DNA of 24,250 nucleotides, taken from assembly GCA_043818095.1 (NCBI GenBank), contig JBDRGD010000153.1:1-24250 (forward strand), read 5' to 3'. The translations under genes were made by a program, and so were the position numbers. This DNA is from JBDRGD01 sp043818095 (lineage in GTDB: Bacteria > Chloroflexota > Dehalococcoidia > Dehalococcoidales > RBG-16-60-22). Positions 1 to 7,729 of this stretch are shown here, in pieces (positions within the stretch are counted from its first letter, which is position 1; each line of letters starts with the position of its first letter). Below the pieces are notes generated by a model. The model had not been told where the DNA came from and did no database searches. It was given only the letters and a program-made list of their open reading frames with translations.

Positions 1-1
1 G

Positions 2-847
2 CTCGACGTGGAGCCTACGCGGGAAGCCATCAGGGACATTTTCCTGCGGCGGATAACCCACGCCAAGGGACTGGACCGCGCCCATGACATCGTGGGCGAT
101 GTCATCATGCCCACGCCGCTGGCGGTGCTCAAGGGCGCTACGTTGCTTGCCGGGGGCCCCGGCGGGGAAGAAGGGCTGGGCGAGATGATGGTGGTGGACG
201 TGGGCGGCGCCACGACGGATGTTTACTCGCTGAGCGAGGGGAACCCATCGCGGGCGGACGTCGTCCGCAAGGGCCTGCCGGAGCCCTATGCCAAGCGCAC
301 GGTGGAAGGAGACCTCGGCATCAGGTTCAACGCCGCATCGATACTCGAGCTGGTCGGCTGCGGCGCCCTGAGGGAAAGAATGGCGGGGACCTGTGCCGTC
401 GCGGCATCGGAGGAGGCGATAACCGGGAAGGTGGCGCAACTCTGCCGCGATGTTGCGTCGGTGCCGCAGAGCGAGGAAGACCACGGTCTCGATACGGCGC
501 TGGCCCAGGCCGCGGTCGATATCGCCACCCGGAGGCATGCCGGCAGCATCGAGGAGGTCTATTCGCCTTTCGGGAAATACTATTTCCAGTACGGGAAGGA
601 CCTGACGACGGTAAGCTGCGTGGTGGGCACCGGGGGCATTTTTGCTTACGGGCAGAGTCCGCGGGAAGTGCTGAAATCGGCCTGCTACTCGGCGCAAAGG
701 CCGGACTCGCTGAGACCCGCCGCGCCCCGGTTCTTCATCGACGAGCGCTACATCCTGTTCGCCGTCGGTCTCCTGGCGGAGATATCGCCGGGGGCAGCCC
801 TGAGGGTAATGAAAAAGAACCTGAAAGAGGTATCCGTCAGGAATTGA
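2..847 (+). CDS. GlmL/MutL-type ATPase, C-terminal part (5' end outside window)
   Basis: This is the end of a protein of the MutL/GlmL family (the glutamate mutase accessory protein, not the mismatch-repair MutL). These are ASKHA-fold ATPases that accompany B12-dependent carbon-skeleton mutases. The frame is open to the window edge, so a GTG at 8 is only an internal codon and the true start lies upstream. The visible part contains the nucleotide-binding motif VVDVGGATTDVYS (about residues 62-74 counted from position 8) and a later glycine-rich loop VVGTGGIFAY. Families of this type run to about 450-600 residues, so roughly half is present. A B12-binding protein follows 47 bases downstream, which fits a mutase or B12 maintenance role. 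The catalytic epsilon-type subunit is not in the window. Family assignment is fairly firm; the substrate is unknown. Confidence 0.85.
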   Translation, partial: LDVEPTREAIRDIFLRRITHAKGLDRAHDIVGDVIMPTPLAVLKGATLLAGGPGGEEGLGEMMVVDVGGATTDVYSLSEGNPSRADVVRKGLPEPYAKRTVEGDLGIRFNAASILELVGCGALRERMAGTCAVAASEEAITGKVAQLCRDVASVPQSEEDHGLDTALAQAAVDIATRRHAGSIEEVYSPFGKYYFQYGKDLTTVSCVVGTGGIFAYGQSPREVLKSACYSAQRPDSLRPAAPRFFIDERYILFAVGLLAEISPGAALRVMKKNLKEVSVRN

Positions 848-894
848 CATAACATTAAAGACCTACGAATTTCGGTACGCAGGAGGAGATGAGT

Positions 895-1323
895 ATGAAC
901 CCGGAAAATCAGAAAAAGATTACCCTGCTCACGGGAGTTATCGGTGAGGACGTTCACGTCACCGGTATCCGGATACTGGAGCATGCCCTGGGTGCCGCGG
1001 GATTCAAGGTAATCTCACTGGGAATCCGCAACTCCCAGGAGGAGTTCGTTAACGCCGCCGTGGAGACCAGGCCGGACTTTGTCCTGGTGTCCTCGCTGGC
1101 GGGGCATGCCCGGGCGAACGTCGACGGTCTGAAAGAAAAGATGGTGGAAGCCGGCATGGGCAATGTAAAGATGTATATCGGCGGGATACTGGCGGTGGAC
1201 GAACCGGACTGGGCGGAAGCGGAGAATACCTTCAAGGCGCTCGGGTTCGACCGGGTATATCCGCCGACCACTCTGCCCAAAAAGGTGGTCCAGGACCTTG
1301 AAGCGGACTACGCCGCGAAATAG
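895..1323 (+). CDS. Small B12-binding protein, glutamate mutase sigma (GlmS/MutS)-like
   Basis: A 142-residue stand-alone cobalamin-binding domain. The B12 signature is complete: D19-x-H21-x-x-G24, where the His is the lower axial cobalt ligand in this family, then S66-S-L68 and G96-G97 that cradle the nucleotide tail. Such proteins are the small subunit of glutamate mutase or related mutases, or corrinoid carriers. Two in-frame ATGs compete (889 and 895). The AGGAGG at 881-886 is only 2 bases from the first but 8 from the second, so 895 is chosen. It follows a GlmL-like ATPase in what appears to be one operon. The large catalytic subunit may lie to the left of the window. The exact partner and reaction are inference. 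Confidence 0.9.
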   Translation: MNPENQKKITLLTGVIGEDVHVTGIRILEHALGAAGFKVISLGIRNSQEEFVNAAVETRPDFVLVSSLAGHARANVDGLKEKMVEAGMGNVKMYIGGILAVDEPDWAEAENTFKALGFDRVYPPTTLPKKVVQDLEADYAAK

Positions 1324-1371
1324 AGCCGCGACTTCTTATTAAAGAAGCCTGCGGAATGAGGAGGAAACACA

Positions 1372-1767
1372 ATGGCCCAGGAGTTGAACGCGAAGCAGCA
1401 GCAGCTGAGGGACAAGTTCATCGCCGAGCGGGGCTACTGGACCCCCGTCTGGGGCGATGTCCTGGCGCTGGACCCCGATTTCTTCGAGTCTTACCTGAAC
1501 TTTTCCGCGGTACCGTGGCGCACCGGGCCTTTACCGCCCAAGATAAAGGAGCTTATCTATATCGCCATCGATGCCTCTACCACGCACCTCTACGAGCCGG
1601 GACTGCGGCAGCACATCGCCAACGCCCTGAAGCACGGCGCGACCAAGGAAGAAATCATGGAAGTCCTGGAACTGACCAGTGTGCTGGGCATTCATACCTG
1701 TTCCATGGGCGTGCCGGTCCTCATGGAGGAGCTGAAGAAGAGGAACGAAGGTCTGAAGAAAGCCTAG
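1372..1767 (+). CDS. Carboxymuconolactone decarboxylase-family protein without the CxxC pair
   Basis: A 131-residue all-helical protein of the CMD/AhpD family. The recognisable core is residues 60-105, with the pattern AIDAS...RQHIANALKHGATKEEI, where the His and the alternating Glu are typical. AhpD-type members carry a CxxC peroxidase or thiol site just before this His. Here that place reads THLYEPGLRQH with no cysteine, and the only Cys is C110. A thiol peroxidase role is therefore unlikely, and a decarboxylase or isomerase-like or structural role is possible. A strong GAGGAGG (1358-1364) precedes the ATG by 7 bases. It lies 48 bases after the B12-binding gene, probably cotranscribed. Its stop codon overlaps that of the opposing molybdoenzyme gene through a shared CTAG. 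Confidence 0.85.
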   Translation: MAQELNAKQQQLRDKFIAERGYWTPVWGDVLALDPDFFESYLNFSAVPWRTGPLPPKIKELIYIAIDASTTHLYEPGLRQHIANALKHGATKEEIMEVLELTSVLGIHTCSMGVPVLMEELKKRNEGLKKA

Positions 1768-3842
1768 ACCCTGGCTACCTGGCAGAGCTGAGCTTTATAG
1801 GGAGCGAATCCGGATATCGGGTCCAGCGCCCCGTCGTCCACCAGCGCGTTGGCGTTGGCGCCGTCGGGCCAGTGGTGCGGCAGGCCGATGCAGCCGGGGA
1901 GTATCTTCGGGGTAACCTCCGCCGCGAGTTCGATGCTCCCCCGCGGAGAACTTACCTGCACCATGTCGCCCGATTTGATGCCCCGTGCCTCCGCGTCCGC
2001 CGGACTGATTTCCACGGTCGGCTCCGGGGTGATGCGGCGCAGGCGGGCGATATTGCGGAACTGGGAGTGGGTATAGGCCAGCTTCCTGGCTCCGGAGGTC
2101 ATCACCAGCGGGTAGGATGCCGCCAGGTCCGGCTGGCTCAGGGGGCTTTCCTCCGGCTCCGTATAGACCGGGAGCGGCTCGTGCCCGTGTTCCGCCAGGA
2201 CCGATGAAGCGATTTCTATCTTCCCGGAAGGGGTCGGGAATCCCTCCTGTTCCCAGGCTTTCCAGGGCGTGGGTGGGAGGGGGTAAGCCACTCCCTCCGG
2301 GTGCGCTTTCAGGTCGGCTAACGTAACATTAGCTGGTGCCAGCATGTAATTCAGGCATTGCTCGAGGTCGCCGTCCCAGAAGAGCTTTCCCAGTCCCAGG
2401 CGCTGCGCGAGGGCGGCGATGATATCCCACTCGGGCCGGCATTCCCCCGGCGGTTCGATGGCGGGCTCCAGCAGTTTGATGCGCGCCCCGGCGACACGGA
2501 GTATCGGTCTTTCCAGCCAGGACGCGATGGGCAGGACGATGTCTCCGAAAGAGGCGCCGCGCGTCGGGAAAAAGTCGCAGACGGCGATGAAGTCCAGCTT
2601 TCTCAGGCTCTCTTCCAGCCGCCGGGAGTTCGGGAAGAACATGGGGTTCAGGCCGCCGCTGAAGAGGGCCTTGATGGGGTATGGCTCCGGGCGGTCGATG
2701 CGGTCCCCGAGGACGTTCGCCTGCATCTCCTCGCAGATGCCGGTCCAGATGGGAAAGCGGTCGGTGCCCAGGCCGGGAGGCATCCCGGGGACACGCTCGT
2801 GCAGGGTGATGCTGTTCAGCGGCACCACGCCCGCCGCCGCCCGGTTGCCGCCGGGGACGTCCAGGTTGCCCGTCAGCGCCGCCAGGAGGATGATGGCGCG
2901 CTCGTTCTGCACGCCGTTGGAGCTGTGGGTAGTGGAGGCGATACTGGTGGTAATCCTGGCGGGCCGGGTGGTGGCGTAAAGGATGGCGGCTGCACGGATG
3001 CGGTCCGCCGGTACGGCGGTTATCTCCGCGGCTTTCTCTGGAGGATATTGTCCCGCCAGGTCGGTCAGTCCGGCAAAGCCCTCCGTCCATTTCTCCACGA
3101 ACTCCCGGTCGTAGAGGCGCTCGCTCAGGATGACGTTTATCATTGCCAGGGCGAGGGCGCCGTCCGTGCCGGGGCGGAGCTGCAGGTGGATATCGGCGAT
3201 ATCGGCCAGGTCGCTGCGGCGCGGGTCCACGGCGATTATTTTCAGCCCCCGGTCCCGGGCTTTCAGCAGGTCCGTCCAGTTCTGCGGGTAAGACTGTTTA
3301 ACGCTGGAACCCCATATCAGCCGGCAGGCGCAGGCCGGGTCATCGGTCAGGTTATGGGTCCCGAAGGAAGTGGCGAAATTTTTCCCGTAGGTAAGCACAC
3401 CGGCGACCTTCATCGCGAGGAAACAGTTGCTGCTCTCGGTGCAGTAGTTGGGCGAGCCGAAGGCGTGCGCCAGGCGGTGGTAATAGGGGCGGGGTTCCTT
3501 GGGATAGGCGACGAAGAAGACCACCGATTCCGGGCCGAAGCTGTCGCGGACCTTCTCCAGGTTGCCGGCGACGGTGTCCAGGGCTTCCTCCCAGGAGATA
3601 CGCTCGAAGCGGTCGCTGCCTCTCGGGCCGACGCGTTTCAGGGGATGAAGCAGGCGCTGCGGGTGATAGATTAAGTCAATCTGCGCCCGCCAGCGGGGGC
3701 AGAGCGCCAGTCTGGGGTCGGTGTTAATAATGTCGGTGATTTTCCCGGCGCGGACGTGAATTTCCGTCGGGCAGCCGTGCCCGCACATCTGGCAGTGCCC
3801 GTTTTTAATTATTTCGGTCGTGGTCCTGCTGCTGACGGTCAT
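1764..3842 (-). CDS. Molybdopterin oxidoreductase (DMSO reductase family), soluble, single subunit
   Basis: A 692-residue catalytic subunit of the DMSO-reductase family, binding bis-MGD (Mo or W) and one [4Fe-4S] cluster. The N-terminus holds the cluster motif C17-x2-C20-x3-C24-x23-C48. The central part has the typical FGDIVLPIASWLERP stretch, and the C-terminal MGD-binding domain occupies roughly the last 120 residues (HSQFRN, PRGSIEL). The likely metal ligand is C140 in the segment after FGSPN, with C134 as an alternative. There is no twin-arginine signal, so it should stay in the cytoplasm. No small subunits are adjacent; a nitroreductase lies just upstream. The start is supported by GGAGG a few bases before the ATG. 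Members with this build include redox and non-redox enzymes (acetylene hydratase has a Cys ligand), so the reaction cannot be assigned. Confidence 0.9.
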   Translation of the reverse strand: MTVSSRTTTEIIKNGHCQMCGHGCPTEIHVRAGKITDIINTDPRLALCPRWRAQIDLIYHPQRLLHPLKRVGPRGSDRFERISWEEALDTVAGNLEKVRDSFGPESVVFFVAYPKEPRPYYHRLAHAFGSPNYCTESSNCFLAMKVAGVLTYGKNFATSFGTHNLTDDPACACRLIWGSSVKQSYPQNWTDLLKARDRGLKIIAVDPRRSDLADIADIHLQLRPGTDGALALAMINVILSERLYDREFVEKWTEGFAGLTDLAGQYPPEKAAEITAVPADRIRAAAILYATTRPARITTSIASTTHSSNGVQNERAIILLAALTGNLDVPGGNRAAAGVVPLNSITLHERVPGMPPGLGTDRFPIWTGICEEMQANVLGDRIDRPEPYPIKALFSGGLNPMFFPNSRRLEESLRKLDFIAVCDFFPTRGASFGDIVLPIASWLERPILRVAGARIKLLEPAIEPPGECRPEWDIIAALAQRLGLGKLFWDGDLEQCLNYMLAPANVTLADLKAHPEGVAYPLPPTPWKAWEQEGFPTPSGKIEIASSVLAEHGHEPLPVYTEPEESPLSQPDLAASYPLVMTSGARKLAYTHSQFRNIARLRRITPEPTVEISPADAEARGIKSGDMVQVSSPRGSIELAAEVTPKILPGCIGLPHHWPDGANANALVDDGALDPISGFAPYKAQLCQVARV

Positions 3843-3907
3843 TTTACCTCCCCTGAGAAAGAGGCGGGTCTTTTTCTGCTATTACGCCTCTTTACCCGGA
3901 GCGCAAA

Positions 3908-4456
3908 TCAGGAGGCGTTGCCGAACCGGTTGACATGGAGCCAGCTGAAGTCCGGGCGTTCCACGCCTTCCTCGCGCTCCCGGGGAATGCTGACCGGGAC
4001 GCCGATGACCATCATGGTCACCAGTTCGTAATCGGCGGGCAGGCCGAGCAGCTTTTCCGCCGTCGCTTTTTGCTCGTCCCGCAGCGTTGAGGTGACGCCG
4101 GCCAGTCCCTCGGCGGTGGCTGCCAGCGCCATGTTCTGGGTCGCCAGCCAGCCCGCAATCGGGGACATCCCTCCGCGCTGGCAGCACACGGCGACGACGC
4201 TGGAATCCCGGTAAACGTTGCGCTGGCGCGCCGCGGCTTCCTCGGTCCCGATTTTCCGGTTCTGCTGGTATTTCTGCTCGGCAATCTGGTCGATAATCCC
4301 GGGGTCGTTGACGATAATGAATTCCCAGGGCTGGGTGTTCCTCCCCGAGGGCGCTCGGGAGCCTGCCCGGATAATTTTCCGCAGCAGCTCTTTGGGAACA
4401 ACCCCGCGGAAAGCCCGGGTGGTCCTTCTTTTTTCAATCGCTTCCCAGACGTCCAT
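3908..4456 (-). CDS. Nitroreductase-family FMN oxidoreductase
   Basis: A 182-residue flavoprotein of the nitroreductase family, normally an NAD(P)H-using FMN homodimer in the cytoplasm. FMN-contacting elements are visible: RRTTR at residues 10-14 and SGRNTQPWEF at 37-46, plus the C-terminal GVPVSIPR region. Length is at the short end of the family. AAGGAGG sits 5 bases before the ATG, and a plausible promoter lies just upstream (4489-4516). The molybdopterin oxidoreductase follows 65 bases downstream on the same strand, so the two are probably cotranscribed. Family members reduce nitroaromatics, enones, quinones or flavins; the natural substrate here is unknown. Confidence 0.92.
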   Translation of the reverse strand: MDVWEAIEKRRTTRAFRGVVPKELLRKIIRAGSRAPSGRNTQPWEFIIVNDPGIIDQIAEQKYQQNRKIGTEEAAARQRNVYRDSSVVAVCCQRGGMSPIAGWLATQNMALAATAEGLAGVTSTLRDEQKATAEKLLGLPADYELVTMMVIGVPVSIPREREEGVERPDFSWLHVNRFGNAS

Positions 4457-4488
4457 TCTGCCTCCTTAAGAAATGATTCGACTACCAG

Positions 4489-4516
4489 ATTATACAATAA
4501 TTCCCCGAAGAAGCAA
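4489..4516 (-). promoter_or_regulatory. Candidate sigma70 promoter for the nitroreductase-molybdoenzyme pair
   Basis: On the minus strand TTGCTT (4511-4516) is separated by 16 bases from a perfect TATAAT (4489-4494). Transcription would start near 4482, leaving a leader of about 26 bases that contains the AAGGAGG site. The -10 box is perfect and the -35 matches only its first three positions. Confidence 0.55.
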
Positions 4517-4615
4517 CGTCAGCAGAAAAGTATTTCGTTGCAAAGAACCGGTAAAAAATGGTACGAAAAGGGCTTTGGTCGATAGGAAAAAGCTTTGCCT
4601 GTTTTGTATAATCTA

Positions 4616-4912
4616 TCAACCGGCCTGATTTTCCGGCTGTTTCCAACCCAGTGACAGAAGCAGGTCTTTAACTTTGATATGCCTGACAGTCTCATGCCGG
4701 AGGTTCGAATGGGGTTTGACGTAATAGGTATTCCTCCGTCCTACTTTTTGACGCTCGATATAGCCTTCTCTCTCAAGCTCAGTAATTATTTTATAGACGG
4801 TCCATTCTGTAATCTTGATGGCGGATGCTATTTCCCGAATAGTTCTTTGAGGATGCTTGGCGACATAAGCCAGCACCAAGCCATGGTTGCTGATGAAAGT
4901 CCAGTCGGGCAT
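4616..4912 (-). CDS. Small winged helix-turn-helix transcriptional regulator
   Basis: A 98-residue DNA-binding protein consisting of little more than one winged helix. The helix-turn-helix spans about residues 23-50 (TIREIASAIKITEWTVYKII) and the wing is around RQKVGRRNTYYV. It resembles MarR/ArsR-type repressors in fold. No metal-binding cysteines or obvious ligand domain are present. The 25-residue C-terminal tail is charged. AGGAGG precedes the ATG. It is divergent from the membrane-protein gene at 5149, with both promoters inside 4913-5000, the usual layout of a regulator and its target. A TAAAAT (4934-4939, minus) could be its own -10 but lacks a good -35. Local base composition is more AT-rich than the neighbouring metabolic genes. 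Confidence 0.85.
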   Translation of the reverse strand: MPDWTFISNHGLVLAYVAKHPQRTIREIASAIKITEWTVYKIITELEREGYIERQKVGRRNTYYVKPHSNLRHETVRHIKVKDLLLSLGWKQPENQAG

Positions 4913-4943
4913 TCAATCGACCTCCTGCTCTGGATTTTACCCC

Positions 4944-4972
4944 TTGACACCGTGGGTTAATACTGATATACT
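4944..4972 (+). promoter_or_regulatory. Strong extended -10 promoter
   Basis: TTGACA (4944-4949), a 17-base spacer and TATACT (4967-4972), with TG at 4964-4965 giving an extended -10. The start would be near 4979. It points at the gene at 5149 through a leader of about 170 bases. Confidence 0.8.
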
Positions 4973-4988
4973 ATTCTATAGTTATAAC
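4970..4988. promoter_or_regulatory. Candidate operator overlapping the transcription start
   Basis: ACTAT (4970-4974) and ATAGT (4978-4982) form an inverted repeat around three bases. A perfect 8-base palindrome GTTATAAC lies at 4981-4988. Both overlap the -10/+1 region of the + strand promoter, where a repressor would block initiation. The divergent winged-helix protein is the natural candidate. The repeats are short, so this is tentative. Confidence 0.35.
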
Positions 4989-5148
4989 ATATGAAATGTA
5001 ATACATAAGATTATGCAAATATATTAGCACTCGGGGAGATGAAAGTCAATACTATGGTTGAGGGTTGAGCGGGTGCAGAAGGAGGAATGATATTGGAGAT
5101 TAGAGAGGGATAAATAGCGCAAGCCGTTTGATTATAAGGAGGTATAAG

Positions 5149-5658
5149 ATGAATATGCTGATTGTCTATCTAATGTTGGCGGTCGCAGTTATTGGTACCG
5201 GCTTGATGCTTATGGCTTTTACCTACCCGGAGCTTTTTGGTAGATTTTTCAGATACCTGTTCCGGAGCTTAACGCGTTCCGCAGGGCAGACGGCTTTAAC
5301 CCCGCAACAGGAAGAAGCCAAAGCCAAAGCGAGGAAATATATTCCTCTTTCTCACCGTATTGAGCAATTAATGCTGGGAGAGTCGCTCAATTTTATCCTG
5401 TCTTCTCCGGAAACGTGGGGTGGCAAATACTTAGTTGTACAGATAAACCAGCAATACCCTCAGCGCGGCAAGAAATATGTCTTGAGTCTGGTGAACGATC
5501 TTAAAGACTTGCCGATAGAGGAGCGGGACGTTCTGTATACGAGTGACCAAACGCTGGAAATTGCTGCCTCGATAATGGACAGGAATGGCGAGTTGCTGGT
5601 TACGGCGGAAAAGAAGACGGTGAGTGCCCAAAAAGTGGCGGCTGGTGTGAAAGGGTAG
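5149..5658 (+). CDS. Unrecognised membrane-anchored protein
   Basis: A 169-residue protein I do not recognise. Residues 2-24 form one hydrophobic N-terminal segment (MLIVYLMLAVAVIGTGLMLM) with no lipobox or clear cleavage site, followed by a basic stretch and a soluble domain of about 120 residues rich in Lys, Glu and Gln. The start is ATG 5149, with AAGGAGG 6 bases upstream; a TTG at 5128 lies before this ribosome site and is unlikely. The gene stands alone between its own promoter (4944-4972) and a strong terminator (5727-5762), opposite a winged-helix regulator. Its codon use and AT content differ from the GC-rich genes around it, which could reflect separate ancestry. The function is unknown. 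Confidence 0.75.
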   Translation: MNMLIVYLMLAVAVIGTGLMLMAFTYPELFGRFFRYLFRSLTRSAGQTALTPQQEEAKAKARKYIPLSHRIEQLMLGESLNFILSSPETWGGKYLVVQINQQYPQRGKKYVLSLVNDLKDLPIEERDVLYTSDQTLEIAASIMDRNGELLVTAEKKTVSAQKVAAGVKG

Positions 5659-5726
5659 GCTGCAAAGCCGGGTGAATCGGCGCTCAAGCCCGGATATTCT
5701 GCGGTAACCTGCGCTCCGTTAAGAAG

Positions 5727-5762
5727 AGAGCCTCCAGTGACATCCTGGGGGCTCTGCTTTTT
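5727..5762 (+). terminator. Rho-independent terminator
   Basis: An 11-base-pair stem (AGAGCCTCCAG at 5727-5737 with its complement ending at 5755, one G-U pair) with a 7-base loop is followed by five Ts at 5758-5762. It ends the gene at 5149. In the other direction the hairpin is followed by the weaker T-rich TCTTCTT, so it could also stop transcription leaving the dctQM gene. Confidence 0.9.
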
Positions 5763-5800
5763 CCACAGGGGTGGAGGGCAGCAAAGTATCCGGTTTCCGG

Positions 5801-7684
5801 CTAGCCTTTCATCAGCGCCGGCAGGAAGAGCGCCAGCTGCGGGAAGGCGAGCAGCAGGCCGATACGCACCAGGTCCGCCATGATGAAGGGGACCGCGCCT
5901 TTATAAATCGTGCCGATGGGCACGTCTCTCGCCAGCCCCTTCACGATGAACAGGTTCAGGCCGTAGGGAGGAGTCACCTGTCCCGTCTCCACCAGGATAC
6001 AGGTCATGACACCGAACCAGATGGGGTCGTACCCGAGGGCGAGAATCAGGGGGAAGAATATCGGGATGGTCAGGACAATCATCGCCATGGAGGTCAGGAA
6101 ACATCCCAGAATCAGGTAGACGATGATGATGATTGTCATGATGATGTTGCGGTCCAGCCCGAGCTGGCTGATCCAGGCCGCCAGGTCGTTGGGGAGGCGG
6201 GTCAACGCCAGGAAGTAGTTGAAGAACATGGTGCCGATAATGATGAAGATGGTCATTGAAGCGATGACGGTGGCTTCCATGAGGCTGGTGCCGAAGTTCT
6301 TGCGGGTAAATCGCCGCTTTATCATGGCGAAGAAGAATGCGCCGAAGGCCCCGATGCCCGCGGCTTCCGTGGGCGTGAACACGCCCATGTAGATACCGCC
6401 GATAACCACCAGGAACAGGAACAATGTCTGCCACGTGCCGGCAAGCGAGGCGACCTTTTCCTTCATGCTCGTTGCCGGTCCGGGGGGGCCCATCTGCGGG
6501 CTGATTTTACAGACGATATATATCGTGACCAGGTAAAGCACGACCTCTATCAGCCCGGGGATAATGCCCGCGATGAACAGCCGGCCGATAGACTGCTCGG
6601 TAATCATGCCGTACACGATGAAGTGGATGCTGGGCGGTATGATGCTGCCGATAGTCCCGGCGCAGGCGATGGTGCCGGTAGCCAGCTTGTCGGAGTACTT
6701 GTATCTCCTCATCTCCGGCAGTGCCACGGCGCCCATCGTTGCCGCTGAAGCGGAACTGGAGCCGCAGACCGCGGCAAAACCGCCGCAGGCTACCGTCGTC
6801 GCCATCGCCACACCGCCGGGCAGGCGGCCCAGCCATTTATAGGCGGTATGAAAGAGGTCCTTACTCAGGCCGGCGTGGAAGGCGAACATTCCCATGAGCA
6901 CGAAGAGGGGGACGGTGCTCAGGGTATAGCTGCCCCCTTCGGAATAGGGGATAAGACCGCCCAGGCTGAAGGCACGCCCCGTTCCGATGAGATAAGCGAC
7001 GCCCAGTATCCCGCCGGTCCCCATGGCGATACCCACGGGCATCCCGGAGAAGAACAGAATCATGAGGACGATTGTGCCGATGGCCCCGGCGGCGTAATCG
7101 TTGGCGTGCCAGGGCAGCTGTTTCCCCATGGTGGCCCCGGCGATTACCAGCAGGACCAGCGCCGTTACCGCCCCCAGCGTTATCCAGGAACGCGGGCCGC
7201 CCTTGTTCACGCGGACCAGCGCGTTACGCAGGTCGGAAAGGAGCACCAGCACCATCAGGACACTGCCGAAGGCGATGATCCAGAAGAAGGGATAGGTCGC
7301 GATTTCCACGGAGGGGGTCACGGAGCCGCCGGCCTTCATGGAAATCCCCCGCAGGACGTTCTGCCAGGTGATCACCGTGAAGAGACCGATTCCGAGGAAG
7401 TAGCCGGTAGCCTCGATAATCGCCTTGGTTTGCTCGCGGAGGCGGTCCAGGATGATGGTGACCCCGATATGTCCTTTGCGGTCCTGCGTATAGGAGATGC
7501 AGAAGAAAATGAGCACCACCATCAGCAGTTCGGTGATGTCGTAAGCTCCCAGGATGGGGCTGTTGAAAAAATAGCGTCCGAGGACGTCCGCGGTGGTAAT
7601 CAGCATCATGGACAGCAGGACGACCTGGCCGCCGGAATTAACGTATTTGCTTACATTGCTGATAATTCGCTGGATGTATTCCAC
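5801..7684 (-). CDS. dctQM: TRAP transporter permease, fused small and large subunits (DctQM)
   Basis: A 627-residue integral membrane protein in which the four-helix DctQ subunit (about residues 1-160, with the typical DVLGRYFFNSP segment) is fused to the DctM subunit (about 185-627). DctM shows the family signatures GMPVGIAMG, GSSSASAATMGAVALPEM and IPPSIHFIVYG. TRAP transporters use sodium or proton gradients to import substrates, often carboxylates or sulfonates, delivered by a DctP binding protein. The start is GTG 7684; an in-frame TAA lies 36 bases before it, with no ATG between, and GGAAGG precedes it. It follows dctP after 108 bases that contain a strong hairpin. Substrate not predictable. 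Confidence 0.93.
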   Translation of the reverse strand: MEYIQRIISNVSKYVNSGGQVVLLSMMLITTADVLGRYFFNSPILGAYDITELLMVVLIFFCISYTQDRKGHIGVTIILDRLREQTKAIIEATGYFLGIGLFTVITWQNVLRGISMKAGGSVTPSVEIATYPFFWIIAFGSVLMVLVLLSDLRNALVRVNKGGPRSWITLGAVTALVLLVIAGATMGKQLPWHANDYAAGAIGTIVLMILFFSGMPVGIAMGTGGILGVAYLIGTGRAFSLGGLIPYSEGGSYTLSTVPLFVLMGMFAFHAGLSKDLFHTAYKWLGRLPGGVAMATTVACGGFAAVCGSSSASAATMGAVALPEMRRYKYSDKLATGTIACAGTIGSIIPPSIHFIVYGMITEQSIGRLFIAGIIPGLIEVVLYLVTIYIVCKISPQMGPPGPATSMKEKVASLAGTWQTLFLFLVVIGGIYMGVFTPTEAAGIGAFGAFFFAMIKRRFTRKNFGTSLMEATVIASMTIFIIIGTMFFNYFLALTRLPNDLAAWISQLGLDRNIIMTIIIIVYLILGCFLTSMAMIVLTIPIFFPLILALGYDPIWFGVMTCILVETGQVTPPYGLNLFIVKGLARDVPIGTIYKGAVPFIMADLVRIGLLLAFPQLALFLPALMKG

Positions 7685-7729
7685 GCCCCACTGCCTTCCA
7701 GTTGCCCGATTCCGAGAGATTTACATTGT

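Noticed and set aside
1356..2207. 283-residue frame overlapping the CMD gene and running into the molybdoenzyme
   Set aside because: It is Arg/Gly/His-rich without family features and conflicts with two well-supported genes.
2358..3674. 438-residue plus-strand frame over the molybdoenzyme at 1764
   Set aside because: The sense gene on the minus strand carries cluster and cofactor motifs; this frame is low-complexity Gly/Val/Gln-rich sequence.
4594..4612. TATAAT at 4607-4612 on the plus strand as a promoter
   Set aside because: No acceptable -35 lies 16-18 bases upstream and no plus-strand gene follows; it points into the regulator gene from behind.
5087..5113. Eight-codon ATG frame behind GAAGGAGG in the leader of the gene at 5149
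   Set aside because: The ribosome site is only one base from the ATG, too close to work well, and nothing supports a leader peptide.
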